This document shows positions 1-8,327 of a stretch of DNA of 64,000 nt, piece after piece. Both the position numbers and the translations under genes were made by a program. Position 1 is the stretch's first letter; each line of letters begins with the position of its first letter. The notes below the pieces were generated by a model. That model did not search any database. It saw only the letters and a list, made by a program, of their open reading frames with translations, and had not been told where the DNA came from. This DNA comes from Bradyrhizobium quebecense. Lineage in GTDB: Bacteria > Pseudomonadota > Alphaproteobacteria > Rhizobiales > Xanthobacteraceae. Location of the stretch: contig NZ_CP088022.1 in NCBI RefSeq assembly GCF_013373795.3, positions 3,658,001 through 3,722,000 of the forward strand. Reading direction: 5' to 3'.

Positions 1-271
1 CCGAGCGGGGATATTCGCCAGTCGGAATGCGCGTGGCATCAAAGAACAGAGCCCAGCCTGAGCCAAAACGCTTCAAGACATTGTTGACGCGGGACGTGAC
101 GCTCATCAGCTCGGCCTCGGTCGCACTGTCGAGGTCCGGCCCGCGGTAGCGTATCGTCCGTTGGAAGCTGCCATCCTTGTTCAGGATGACGCCTGGAGCG
201 ACCAAGCATGCCCATGGCAGCCAATCCGCTAGCCGATAGGCATGGCCGCGGAATTCTCTCAGATTCAGCGT
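1..271 (-). CDS. trbE: TrbE conjugal transfer ATPase, N-terminal part (runs off left edge)
   Basis: VirB4-type ATPase that powers assembly of the Trb (P-type) mating-pair channel at the inner membrane. Only about 90 N-terminal codons lie in the window. They read LNLREFRGHAYRLADWLPWA and continue through a stretch ending ALFFDATRIPTGEYPRS, which is the usual TrbE N-terminus. The frame stays open to base 1. It follows trbD, overlapping its stop codon, as is normal for this operon. Oddity: where the ATG is expected just before CTG-AAT-CTG the sequence is ACG (269-271), and no ATG, GTG or TTG lies nearby in frame. Initiation would need ACG or CTG, or the gene is damaged. The identity is secure; the start is not. 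Confidence 0.85.
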
Positions 272-522
272 GCGAGACGCCCTTTGTGCTTGGTGTGACG
301 GATGGCGACTTCGACGAAGGCCGGGTCGCGCTTGGCGAGCCAAACGGCCGCGCTGTGGCCGACGACCCAGAGCACGAGGCCTGCGAGCCAAAGACGCAGA
401 CCGAGTGCCAGCACGGCGGAGAGTGTCCCGATCAGGATGGCGGCGGCACGCGGGGCGCCGCCGATCAGGATGGGCTCGGTCAACGAGCGGTGGAGCACGA
501 GTTCAAAACCTTCCGCGCGCAT
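265..522 (-). CDS. trbD: TrbD conjugal transfer membrane protein
   Basis: Small VirB3-like inner-membrane protein of the Trb type IV secretion channel, 85 residues. It begins MRAEGFELVLHRSLTEP, the conserved TrbD opening. A hydrophobic double segment follows at about residues 25-58, with a basic tail. The start is the ATG whose A overlaps the TGA of trbC (520-524), giving translational coupling. A much longer open frame exists upstream, but it runs through trbC and is not used. The stop overlaps the beginning of trbE. Order trbB-C-D-E is the standard one. Confidence 0.88.
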   Translation of the reverse strand: MRAEGFELVLHRSLTEPILIGGAPRAAAILIGTLSAVLALGLRLWLAGLVLWVVGHSAAVWLAKRDPAFVEVAIRHTKHKGRLAR

Positions 523-890
523 CAGATCAGTGCTCCGCCACCGAACGAGAAGAACGAAAGAAAGAAGGAGCTCGCAGCAAAGGCGATGGACAGGCCGAAC
601 ACGACCTGGACCATCTTGCGGAAGCCACCGGAGGTGTCGCCAAAGGCCAGCGAGATGCCGGTCACAGTGATGATGATGACGGCGACGATCTTGGCGACCG
701 GTCCCTGGACGGATTCCAGGACGCGCTCGAGCGGGGCTTCCCATGGCATGCCCGAACCGGCAGCGTGCGCCGCCGAGGCGCTGAGAAGCATGCAGACCGA
801 GACCGCGCCGAGCTCCATCAAGGGAAGCCCGCGGATCGAGCAGATGCCACGCAGGCGCGAACGCACGTTAAGAAGCAGTCGAATTGACAT
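522..890 (-). CDS. trbC: TrbC/VirB2 family conjugative pilin
   Basis: Pilin subunit precursor of the conjugative pilus, 122 residues. An N-terminal export segment ends near the ASAAHA-AGSG cleavage-like site at about residue 43. It is followed by a short amphipathic stretch and two hydrophobic helices (about residues 66-88 and 92-118), the VirB2/TrbC layout. It lies 18 bases after trbB and overlaps trbD at its stop. The start ATG at 890 gives a normal length for the family; an internal Met at residue 25 is a possible alternative start. Confidence 0.88.
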   Translation of the reverse strand: MSIRLLLNVRSRLRGICSIRGLPLMELGAVSVCMLLSASAAHAAGSGMPWEAPLERVLESVQGPVAKIVAVIIITVTGISLAFGDTSGGFRKMVQVVFGLSIAFAASSFFLSFFSFGGGALI

Positions 891-908
891 ATAGCAGTCT
901 CCTTCAGG

Positions 909-1892
909 TCAAGGGCGGTGGGCGGTGTTTGGAAGTCCAGGCGGGGTTTCGAGCAGATAGTCGCCTGACGGATCGAGGCCTTTGAGCTCGGCGACGGCCT
1001 CGATGCGCCGCGCGGGGCCCCGTCCCTTGATGAAGACGACCAGGTCGATCGCCTCGGCAATGAGCCGGCGCGGCACGGTCGCGACCGCTTCCTGGATGAG
1101 TTGTTCGATCCGGTAGAGCGCAGCTCGAGCCGAGTTGGCATGGACCGTGGCAATTCCGCCGGGATGACCCGTATTCCAGGCCTTCAGCATGTCCAGGGCC
1201 TCGGCGCCTCTGACCTCACCGACGATGATGCGGTCGGGCCGTAAGCGCAGTGTGGACCGCACAAGATCGGCGAGGCTCGCCACGCCCGGCTTGGTCCGGA
1301 GCGTCACGGCATCCTTCGCATCGCAGCGCAGCTCGCGGGTGTCCTCGATGATGACCACCCGCTCTTCGAGACCGGCAATCTCCGCAAGGAGAGCGTTGGC
1401 AAGCGTCGTCTTGCCCGAGCCAGTGCCGCCGGCGATCAGAATGCTGCGCGCGTCGGTCACTGCGGCCGTGAGCACTTTCGCCATCAGAGGCGAGGCGATC
1501 TGCGCCTTGACGTAGTCGGTTAGGCGGAACGTGGTCGTCGCGGGCTTGCGTATCGCAAAGCAAGGCGCAAGCGAGACGGGTGGCAAGACGCCTTCGAAGC
1601 GTTCGCCCGTTTCGGGCAACTCCGCTGAGATGATTGGAGACGAACCGCTCGCTTCCGCCCGCACATGGCTGGCAACAAGCCGGATGATCCGCTCCGACTC
1701 CTGCGGCGTCAGAACAACGCCGGTATCAGCGCGGCCCGTCCCGTGGCGATCAAGCCAAAGCCTCCCGTCGGGATTGACCATGACCTCGACGACATCGGGC
1801 TCCTCGAGAGCCAGCGCGATTGCAGGTCCCATCGCGGTCCGCAGCATGCCCCGGCGTCGTTCGCGAGTTTCTGGCGAGAGGAGATCAGACAT
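909..1892 (-). CDS. trbB: TrbB P-type conjugative transfer ATPase (VirB11 family)
   Basis: Hexameric traffic ATPase of the Trb type IV secretion system, 327 residues, cytoplasmic face of the inner membrane. Walker A (GGTGSGKTT) lies at about residues 155-163. The Asp box (IIEDTRELRC) follows, then the Walker B/His-box region (IIVGEVRGAEALDMLKAWNTGHPG). The start MSDLLSPETRERRR is chosen because it has a strong GAGGAGG ribosome site just upstream and matches the family. Extension to 2147 would only add a shadow of the neighbouring gene. Its first 8 bases overlap the end of the CopG-like gene, so the two are probably coupled. Confidence 0.93.
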   Translation of the reverse strand: MSDLLSPETRERRRGMLRTAMGPAIALALEEPDVVEVMVNPDGRLWLDRHGTGRADTGVVLTPQESERIIRLVASHVRAEASGSSPIISAELPETGERFEGVLPPVSLAPCFAIRKPATTTFRLTDYVKAQIASPLMAKVLTAAVTDARSILIAGGTGSGKTTLANALLAEIAGLEERVVIIEDTRELRCDAKDAVTLRTKPGVASLADLVRSTLRLRPDRIIVGEVRGAEALDMLKAWNTGHPGGIATVHANSARAALYRIEQLIQEAVATVPRRLIAEAIDLVVFIKGRGPARRIEAVAELKGLDPSGDYLLETPPGLPNTAHRP

Positions 1893-2436
1893 TGCCAACC
1901 TCCTCTCGCCCTGCCGGAGAATGCTCCGGCGGCTCACCCGTCGCGCTCTGCGCGCGGGATCCAGTATCGCCAGATTGGGCCGCGCCCAGAGGAGCACCCT
2001 CCTCGAGGTTCCGCATGAAGAGATCAGGCTTGGAGGCGCTGACGCGATCCATGACGTCGGCGACAAGCCGGCCACCGGAGGCGACGCGCTTGCCGACCTG
2101 GGCGACAAACATCTCGAACCGCTCGCGTCCCAGCGCACGCGCTGCATCCTGATCCTGCGAAGGCAGCGGCGGGGTGATGGTCAGGTAATAGCGGATGAAA
2201 AGTGCGATGGTCTCCGCCAGGACGCTCACGTCGCGGTCGGCTCGTTCCAGTTGCCGGCTCATCCGGTCCAGCCGTCGGATCAGCGCTGCATCGCCGCTCG
2301 TGTCCCGCTCAGGGTTGAGGAAGCGATCCAGCGCAGCATCGACAATGGCCGACTTGTTGGCTCCGGGACGCTTGGCTGCGAGTTCGAGCCGTTGCGCCAC
2401 GCTATCGCTGACATAGGCCGACAGTTTCGGTTTCAT
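1885..2436 (-). CDS. CopG/ribbon-helix-helix type protein between traG and trbB
   Basis: 183-residue protein. Residues 1-45 (KPKLSAYVSDSVAQRLE, then KSAIVDAALDRFL) have the spacing of a CopG-like ribbon-helix-helix DNA-binding segment. The middle is helical and the tail is low in complexity (Ala, Glu, Gly, Pro). Proteins of this kind are regularly found between traG and trbB in rhizobial conjugative islands and plasmids, so a role in regulating transfer or in DNA processing is inferred from position. It lies 12 bases downstream of traG and overlaps trbB by 8 bases, so all are probably one transcript. Confidence 0.8.
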   Translation of the reverse strand: MKPKLSAYVSDSVAQRLELAAKRPGANKSAIVDAALDRFLNPERDTSGDAALIRRLDRMSRQLERADRDVSVLAETIALFIRYYLTITPPLPSQDQDAARALGRERFEMFVAQVGKRVASGGRLVADVMDRVSASKPDLFMRNLEEGAPLGAAQSGDTGSRAQSATGEPPEHSPAGREEVGNV

Positions 2437-2448
2437 CGGGAATGCTCT

Positions 2449-4494
2449 TCAGAATGAGGGGAGAAGATCGTCATCGTTGCGGGTGACGGCGTGGGCTCTG
2501 CGTACGGCGCTCGAGGCATTTGCTGCCTGCTGCATCTGGCTGCGGTCGGCGGCGACGTCAGACTCGTCGTCAAGCAATCGCTCCTCGATGGCACGAGCGT
2601 CGTTTCCGGTCGGTGCGGCCTCATCGAACAACGGCAATTGCTGCTTGAGACCGCCCTCCTCGCCGCCCGCCTGCATGAGCTCGCGATACCGCAGGGTCGC
2701 AAGGCGAAGGTCGGTGGAGCGCACCTGGCCGCTCCAATTGTCAGGGCGTGCTGCCGGCCGGTCGGCATACACCTCGCCCGTCAAGGACGGCGACTTGCGC
2801 AAGCGGCTGACGAAGTTTGCGTCCTCGTAGTGCCGAAGCTTCATTGCTCGGACCGGTGCAAGTCCAGAAACCAGCACGATGGCCTGCTCGGGCGGCAGCT
2901 GCATCACCTCGCCCGGCGTCAACAAAGGACGTGCGGTCTCCTGACGGCTGACCATGACATGACCGAGCCAGGGAGCCAGCCGATGGCCGGCATAGTTGCG
3001 CTGCGCACGCAGTTCTGTCGCGGTCCCCAGCGCGTCCGAAATCCGCTTGGCGGTGCGCTCGTCATTCGCTGCAAAAGCAATGCGGACGTGGCAATTGTCG
3101 AGGATCGCGTTGTTCTCCCCGTATGCTTTTGCGATCTGGTTGAGCGACTGCGCGATTAGGTAGGCGCGGATGCCGTAGCCCGCCATAAATGCGAGCGCAC
3201 TTTCGAAGAAGTCGAGCCGGCCGAGCGCAGGAAACTCGTCCAGCATCATCAGGAGCTGGCGCTGCATTCGGCCGGTTTGATTGACGTTCAAAGTCTCGGT
3301 TAGTCGCCGACCGATCTGGTTGAGAATCAGCCTGATCAGCGGCTTTGTACGGCTGATGTCCGACGGCGGAACAACGAGATAAAGCGTGACCGGCTTGTCC
3401 GCGCTCACGAGGTCAGCGATGCGCCAATCACAGTATTCGGTGTTTCGGCTGACGACGGGATCGCGGTAGAGGCCGAGAAAGCTCACGGCAGTCGACAGAA
3501 CGCCGGAGCGTTCGTTTTCGGACTTGTTAAGCAGCTCTCGTGCGGTCGCGGCGACGACCGGATGCACTTTCGGCTCGGCCTCGGTGCCGAGATGATTGGT
3601 GGCCAGCATGATCCTGAGCGTCTTCTCAAAGGACTGCGCAGGGTCGGCCAGGATCTCCGTGACGCGGGTGAGCGTCTTCTTCTCTTCCGCATACAGGACG
3701 TGGAGAATGACGCCGACCAGCAGCGAATGGCTGGTCTTTTCCCAATGGGTGCGGCGTTCGAGCGCGCCTTCGGGGTCGACCAGGATGTCGGCGATGTTCT
3801 GGACGTCGCGGACTTCGGCCGCCCCCTTGCGCACCTCAAGCAGCGGATTGTAGCGGGCGCTGCGCGAATCCGTGGGATTGAACAGGAGGCAATGCGAGAA
3901 CGTCGAGCGCCAGCCGGAGGTCAATTCCCAGTTTTCGCCCTTGATGTCGTGCACCACTGCCGACGACGTCCAGGACAGCAGTGTCGGTAACACCAACCCC
4001 ACGCCCTTGCCCGAACGGGTGGGCGCAAAGCACATGACATGCTCCGGTCCGTCGTGGCGCAGATAGTTGTTCTCGAGGCGCCCCAAGAAAACGCCCTTAG
4101 ACGCGAACAGGCCGGCCGCCTTGATTTCCTTTGGGGTCGCCCACCGAGCCGAACCGTAGGTCGTCACCATCTGGCTTTGGCGCGCGCGCCACACCGAATT
4201 GACGATCGCAAAGAGCGCGCCCGCGATGCCGCCGCCGGCGGCGATTCCTCCACCCTCCTCGAAGATCTCGGGAGCATAGGCTTCAAAGGCGAACCACCAT
4301 TCGAACAACCGCCAAGGCAGATAGACAGGGTAGCCGACGATCAGAAACCAAGGTTCGCCGAGGCGCTGCTGATAGCCGAGAGCTGCAGCCGTCCATTGCG
4401 TCGCGCCCCAGGTCGACACCACGACGATGCCGAGCACGACGGCGATCTGACCGACATAGATTTTTGCTGGAAACATCCCGCTCGCCCCACTCAC
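2449..4494 (-). CDS. traG: TraG/VirD4 family type IV coupling protein
   Basis: DNA-dependent ATPase that links the relaxosome to the Trb channel, 681 residues, inner membrane. Two N-terminal hydrophobic segments lie at about residues 12-42 and 48-68, with another near 85-100. Walker A (APTRSGKGVG) is at about residues 157-166. Walker B (LLMMLDEFPALGRLDF) and the downstream IAQSLNQI and FAANDERTAKRIS motifs are intact. Length is normal. It heads the run traG-copG-trbB-C-D-E, with short gaps or overlaps throughout. No lesion is seen. Confidence 0.94.
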   Translation of the reverse strand: MSGASGMFPAKIYVGQIAVVLGIVVVSTWGATQWTAAALGYQQRLGEPWFLIVGYPVYLPWRLFEWWFAFEAYAPEIFEEGGGIAAGGGIAGALFAIVNSVWRARQSQMVTTYGSARWATPKEIKAAGLFASKGVFLGRLENNYLRHDGPEHVMCFAPTRSGKGVGLVLPTLLSWTSSAVVHDIKGENWELTSGWRSTFSHCLLFNPTDSRSARYNPLLEVRKGAAEVRDVQNIADILVDPEGALERRTHWEKTSHSLLVGVILHVLYAEEKKTLTRVTEILADPAQSFEKTLRIMLATNHLGTEAEPKVHPVVAATARELLNKSENERSGVLSTAVSFLGLYRDPVVSRNTEYCDWRIADLVSADKPVTLYLVVPPSDISRTKPLIRLILNQIGRRLTETLNVNQTGRMQRQLLMMLDEFPALGRLDFFESALAFMAGYGIRAYLIAQSLNQIAKAYGENNAILDNCHVRIAFAANDERTAKRISDALGTATELRAQRNYAGHRLAPWLGHVMVSRQETARPLLTPGEVMQLPPEQAIVLVSGLAPVRAMKLRHYEDANFVSRLRKSPSLTGEVYADRPAARPDNWSGQVRSTDLRLATLRYRELMQAGGEEGGLKQQLPLFDEAAPTGNDARAIEERLLDDESDVAADRSQMQQAANASSAVRRAHAVTRNDDDLLPSF

Positions 4495-5085
4495 TCACCC
4501 CACGTGAGCGGCGCGATGAAAACGGCGAATGCGGCGAGCCTTCAATCGAAATAAAAAGTCGCGCCATCAGCGAGCGCGAGATTGATCAAGTATGGTCAGG
4601 CGCCGGCATTGAAAATCAAGGTCGACGCAGCGTCATCGAACACCTCAACAGCGTGTGAACACTTGGCGCAAATAGCATCTCGTTGCCATGTCGCCCCCTG
4701 AACCCTGGCGATCAGCGCTCAACGCCGTAGCGAGCATTCGCGAGTCGGCGCGGCCACGAAGGGCCACGATGTGATTCTGCAAGACTGAGCTGGATCTAAT
4801 TGTATTCAGCGCGAATGCTGGATGGGTCAGTGATCAACATGCCGTTTAGCAAGCAAAAGCCAGCAAGGCGTGGACAGCCCGATCACTGCCACCATCATGT
4901 TGCGCCAGACGCAGTGTCGAGCATGATCGGTGACGTCGGCGTGATCGACATGCCGATATCGGCATCTTCATCGGCAGCACTTGCGTGACAGAGGCGATCA
5001 TGTTGACGCGGGACCTGTGCTGCTGCTGGTCGAGGCGACGTTGGAGCAGGCAACGCGAGGCAGGACTTGGCCTGCCTGTCACGAG
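4495..5085. other. Gene-free stretch with a 16-bp palindrome
   Basis: Between traG and the nucleotidyltransferase gene there are 591 bases with no convincing coding frame; short frames here lack ribosome sites and family resemblance. The clearest feature is the perfect palindrome ATGCCGATATCGGCAT at 4950-4965. The promoter of traG probably lies at the left end of this interval. It could also hold transfer-origin sequence, but nothing here proves that. Confidence 0.4.
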
Positions 5086-6225
5086 TCATTTTGGCGGTGG
5101 AGCCGGCTTGTCGGTGGACTTGTCTACCAGATCGTAATTGGCTGGATCGGAGCCGAACTCGGATACACCCTTCGCAAATTCGGTTCGGAGCAACGTCTGG
5201 AAGTCATCGTCATAGGTCGCAATGCTGGTGCGGATCGCAGCTCTCCACTGGTCACCACGATCCCATGCCTCCATGAAGGCGGAGGCAAGATCAGCATGCT
5301 GCCGGTTCTCGATCATTGCTTCAATGATCGATCTGGCTTGAAGTCGATCCTTCGCGCTCTTGGCCGTCCCGTCGCGGTCTTGCTTTCGGCGGGATCCGAC
5401 GATCAGCTTGTGGATGGCATATCGTTCTGGAGATGGAATGAGAACCGGCACGCCTGCACCATGCAGCAGCACGGCACGGATGGGCTCGTAAATCAGGTAA
5501 TCGAGAAAGCGCAGCGGAAATGCCGCCGCACCACCGAGCGCCGGCATCGGAACTGGCTTGCCTGCTTGATCATCGGACCACTGGTTCGGCGTCAGGAATT
5601 CCACCTTGAAGTTGTCCCTCGACACGAATTGGGTGGAGACCCTGCCGTCGGCCTGGCTCGGAACCTCGCGAAAAGTCGGATCGACATGTCGAAGTACCTC
5701 CAGGATCGGAGGCATGGTATCTTTGATCGCGACCGAGATTTCATGGAATTGCGCAAAGTCGGCATCGCCAGTCTGCATGGCGACCGCATCAAGGCGTCGG
5801 CCGAGCACGGCGGAGTAACATTGGTAGGCCACTGTTCCCACGAGCACCCCCCTCATGCGGAAAAAGCCGGCCTTGGCCAGTTGCTCCACGACTTGGCCGA
5901 CCATGGGTAAGGGCCGCGGCAGATAGGCCTCGCGGGTCAGCGTGGAAACCAGCCGGCGACGTCCCTTCAGGTCGGCCTTCAGATCTTTGAATGCCTCAAC
6001 CCGCTTGGTGATTTCAGGATCATCCACTGGACCGACGTAGCGGCGATCCTGGCCGCCCCCCTCTGGCTTGGGTGTGTCGAAGTACCAGTACTTCTTGTCC
6101 TTGACTTCGACAGCCACGAACCTTCCATTCGAGGAAAATTCGGAGGTGAAGCTCTCATCGAGGCTACGCTGGGCCAATTCCGAATATAGCGTTTGATAGG
6201 TGATATCGAGGCGGGCGGAGGTCAT
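5086..6225 (-). CDS. GSU2403-type nucleotidyltransferase-fold protein
   Basis: 379-residue protein matching the GSU2403 (NTP_transf_8) nucleotidyltransferase-fold family. After an N-terminal alpha-helical part comes the core RGVLVGTVAYQCYSAVLG, then an acidic TGDADF box, a VEFLTPNQ segment, and the family signature VPVLIPSPERYAIHKLIVGS. The helical C-terminus ends in a Pro/Lys tail. The fold is shared with AbiEii-like and MNT-type toxins, but the substrate of this family is unknown. The start at 6225 is preferred over 6312 because the 30-bp operators and a promoter lie between them. It is a single gene inside the conjugation module, with no obvious antitoxin partner next to it. Confidence 0.75.
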   Translation of the reverse strand: MTSARLDITYQTLYSELAQRSLDESFTSEFSSNGRFVAVEVKDKKYWYFDTPKPEGGGQDRRYVGPVDDPEITKRVEAFKDLKADLKGRRRLVSTLTREAYLPRPLPMVGQVVEQLAKAGFFRMRGVLVGTVAYQCYSAVLGRRLDAVAMQTGDADFAQFHEISVAIKDTMPPILEVLRHVDPTFREVPSQADGRVSTQFVSRDNFKVEFLTPNQWSDDQAGKPVPMPALGGAAAFPLRFLDYLIYEPIRAVLLHGAGVPVLIPSPERYAIHKLIVGSRRKQDRDGTAKSAKDRLQARSIIEAMIENRQHADLASAFMEAWDRGDQWRAAIRTSIATYDDDFQTLLRTEFAKGVSEFGSDPANYDLVDKSTDKPAPPPK

Positions 6226-6238
6226 GCCGGGAACCCAA

Positions 6239-6268
6239 GTTATACTATTTTCGCGAAAATAGTATAAC
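6239..6268. promoter_or_regulatory. Perfect 30-bp palindromic operator
   Basis: The half-site GTTATACTATTTTCG is followed directly by its exact reverse complement. It sits 14 bases upstream of the nucleotidyltransferase start and covers the likely -10 element. It reads as a binding site for a dimeric repressor. Confidence 0.8.
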
Positions 6269-6288
6269 CGTTTCAGTGCAAGCGGCAA
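6261..6288 (-). promoter_or_regulatory. Putative promoter of the nucleotidyltransferase gene
   Basis: On the minus strand TTGCCG (6283-6288), a 16-base spacer and TATACT (6261-6266) form a plausible sigma-70 promoter. The -10 hexamer is part of the palindromic operator at 6239-6268, so repressor binding should block transcription. The untranslated leader would be about 30 bases. Confidence 0.5.
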
Positions 6289-6292
6289 GTCC

Positions 6293-6322
6293 GTTATACT
6301 ACTTCCGCACAAATAGTATAAC
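6293..6322. promoter_or_regulatory. Second, imperfect copy of the 30-bp operator
   Basis: This copy has the same outer arms as the operator at 6239-6268 (GTTATACTA on the left, AATAGTATAAC on the right) but a diverged centre. The centres of the two copies are 54 bp apart, close to five helical turns, so cooperative binding on one face of the DNA is possible. Confidence 0.72.
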
Positions 6323-6350
6323 CTCTATATTTATCAGTAGCTTATACGTT

Positions 6351-8327
6351 TTAAAGGCCCAATCCGCGCTTCATGCCGATTGACCAGGAAATACCCTCCC
6401 CGCCGATCTGGCCGGTGACCAATTGCCCGCGGACCCGCTCCAGCACCGGACGCCAGGGCACCAGCACGAACTCGTGGGATCGCTCGATCACGGCGAACCG
6501 TCCGCTGTTCAGCGTCAGCATGCGCCGGTAGACGCCCTCGATCTTGTCGCCGGTTTTAGCATCGACATGCTCAAGGCCAGTGCGCGCGGATATCTCCGCG
6601 GCGGTCCGCGTCAGTTCGCGCGTCTTGAGCGTCTCGAGCATGTTCCGCGCGAAGCGCATCTGACCGCCTTCCTCCCGCGCCAACCCCTGCTCGATCAGCC
6701 ATTGCCGTCTGGCTCGCAAGGCGGTCTCGACCGCCGCGCCAAAGCCGGTCGATGCGAGTTCATTGGGCTCCTTGCCAACGAGCTTGCGATCCAGCCAAGT
6801 TGCGCCCAGCGCCTGCGGCAGATCCTCGAGCCTTTGCCACGACAGCACCGCGATCCGGACCGGAGCGCGCGATTGCTGGAGTTGTTCGTATCGAAGCGCC
6901 CGGTCCAGATAATCCCGCCCCACGCTCCAACCGCCATCGGCAAGACGGCTTACCATCCCCTCGCGCCGCATCGCCTCCAGACGACGGACGTGGGTTCTGA
7001 CAAATTCGCCTGATGCTTGCGGGGCGAATTCCCGGTGCAGGCGGTCGCTGTAAATGCCGCCATGGCGGGCGGCGATCTCTGCGATCGTCCGATCGATTGC
7101 GCGCGGCTCAGCGACGCGCGACCGGAGCTCCAGAATCGTGTTCCGGACAGGCGGCTCTTCGTTGGCACGAAGGATACCAAGCTCCGCATAGTGCGTCCGC
7201 CCGTCGACCCCGTCGATCACCACATAGCGGCGCTCTGTCAGTTCATCTGCAAACCCTTCGCCGACGACCCGCCCGACCAGATGCTGACCGTGTCGCTCCG
7301 GATCGAAGATCGCGTAGTCGCCGGCGGCTCGCGAAACTCCTGCCGCGGCCATCTCGCGATGCATGGTCTTGATGATGTCGCCGCGCTCCCCCATGCGTCT
7401 CAGCTTGGGCTCGAGCTCAGGGTCGATCCGCCAACGCCCCGGTTCAGCCTCTTCCGCCAACCCCATGCGCGCCAAGGCTCGCAGCCGTCCGATCCGCGCC
7501 GTTTGCCAGGCGGGCTCCCGTCCAGACAGAGCACCCAACTCAAGAGCTCCTTCGGCAGCATCTCGCAGGATACTCCGATCGAGCCGCGTTAACCGCTCGG
7601 CCGTGATCTCCTGCTGAAGCTTACGTGCGACCTCGAATTCCGTTTCCGGGCCGAGCTCTCGCGTGATGAGCTCCGCTGCCCGCGAGCGAAGACCATGAGC
7701 GATATAGTCGCGCGCGATGACGAGATCGTTTCCTTCGCCATCCTTGCCGCGCAGGACGACGTGGGTATGGGGATGGCCGGTGTTGAAATGATCAGCAGCG
7801 ACCCAGTCGAGCCTGGTGTCGAGATCCTGCTCCATCTGCCGCATGAGGTCGCGGACGAAGGGTTTCATGTCCGCCAGCTCCGAGCTGTCCTCAGGCGCCA
7901 CGATAAACCGGAACTGGTGGCGATCGCCGGTGCTGCGTTCCGCAAAGCTCTTGCCATCGGCGCGGTCATTGCTGGCGTCGTAGAGCTCCCCCGGCTCGGC
8001 CTCGCGTGTGACACCGTCGCGCTGGACGTATCGCAGGTGAGCTCGTACGGCACCTAGGTCGCCTGACTTAATCCGCACGATCCGGGCCTTGATCACGACG
8101 CGGCGCTGGCCCGGATTCCGCCCGCGCCCGACCAGCACCGCACCTTGCGCGCGGCCGCGCCCGATGCGACCGCCGCTGAACGACGAGGCCGTCCGAACAC
8201 CGGCGCCAGCTTTGGCCGCCTCCTGGCGGACGCGTCGAAGATAGCTGGTCGCTTTCCTGGCTCTGCGGTTGCCGATCCGTCCAAGTTTCACTTCGAATTC
8301 GTCGTCGATCTCTCGCATGGCCCGCAT
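6351..8327 (-). CDS. Relaxase/mobilization nuclease (VirD2-like, DUF3363 C-terminus)
   Basis: DNA-nicking relaxase that starts conjugative transfer, about 658 residues from the start chosen here. Basic N-terminal segment (EVKLGRIGNRRARKATSYL), then a VKARIVR / AHLRYVQRDGV region. The metal-binding three-histidine motif is DHFNTGHPHTHVVLRGKD. The rest is the long DUF3363-type C-terminal region with RRYVVIDGVDGRTHYAEL. The family normally begins near MREIDDEFEVKLG, so 8327 or 8318 is preferred to the longer frame starting at 8489; no strong ribosome site settles it. The gene is intact and lies upstream of the nucleotidyltransferase and traG on the same strand. Confidence 0.88.
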   Translation of the reverse strand: MRAMREIDDEFEVKLGRIGNRRARKATSYLRRVRQEAAKAGAGVRTASSFSGGRIGRGRAQGAVLVGRGRNPGQRRVVIKARIVRIKSGDLGAVRAHLRYVQRDGVTREAEPGELYDASNDRADGKSFAERSTGDRHQFRFIVAPEDSSELADMKPFVRDLMRQMEQDLDTRLDWVAADHFNTGHPHTHVVLRGKDGEGNDLVIARDYIAHGLRSRAAELITRELGPETEFEVARKLQQEITAERLTRLDRSILRDAAEGALELGALSGREPAWQTARIGRLRALARMGLAEEAEPGRWRIDPELEPKLRRMGERGDIIKTMHREMAAAGVSRAAGDYAIFDPERHGQHLVGRVVGEGFADELTERRYVVIDGVDGRTHYAELGILRANEEPPVRNTILELRSRVAEPRAIDRTIAEIAARHGGIYSDRLHREFAPQASGEFVRTHVRRLEAMRREGMVSRLADGGWSVGRDYLDRALRYEQLQQSRAPVRIAVLSWQRLEDLPQALGATWLDRKLVGKEPNELASTGFGAAVETALRARRQWLIEQGLAREEGGQMRFARNMLETLKTRELTRTAAEISARTGLEHVDAKTGDKIEGVYRRMLTLNSGRFAVIERSHEFVLVPWRPVLERVRGQLVTGQIGGEGISWSIGMKRGLGL

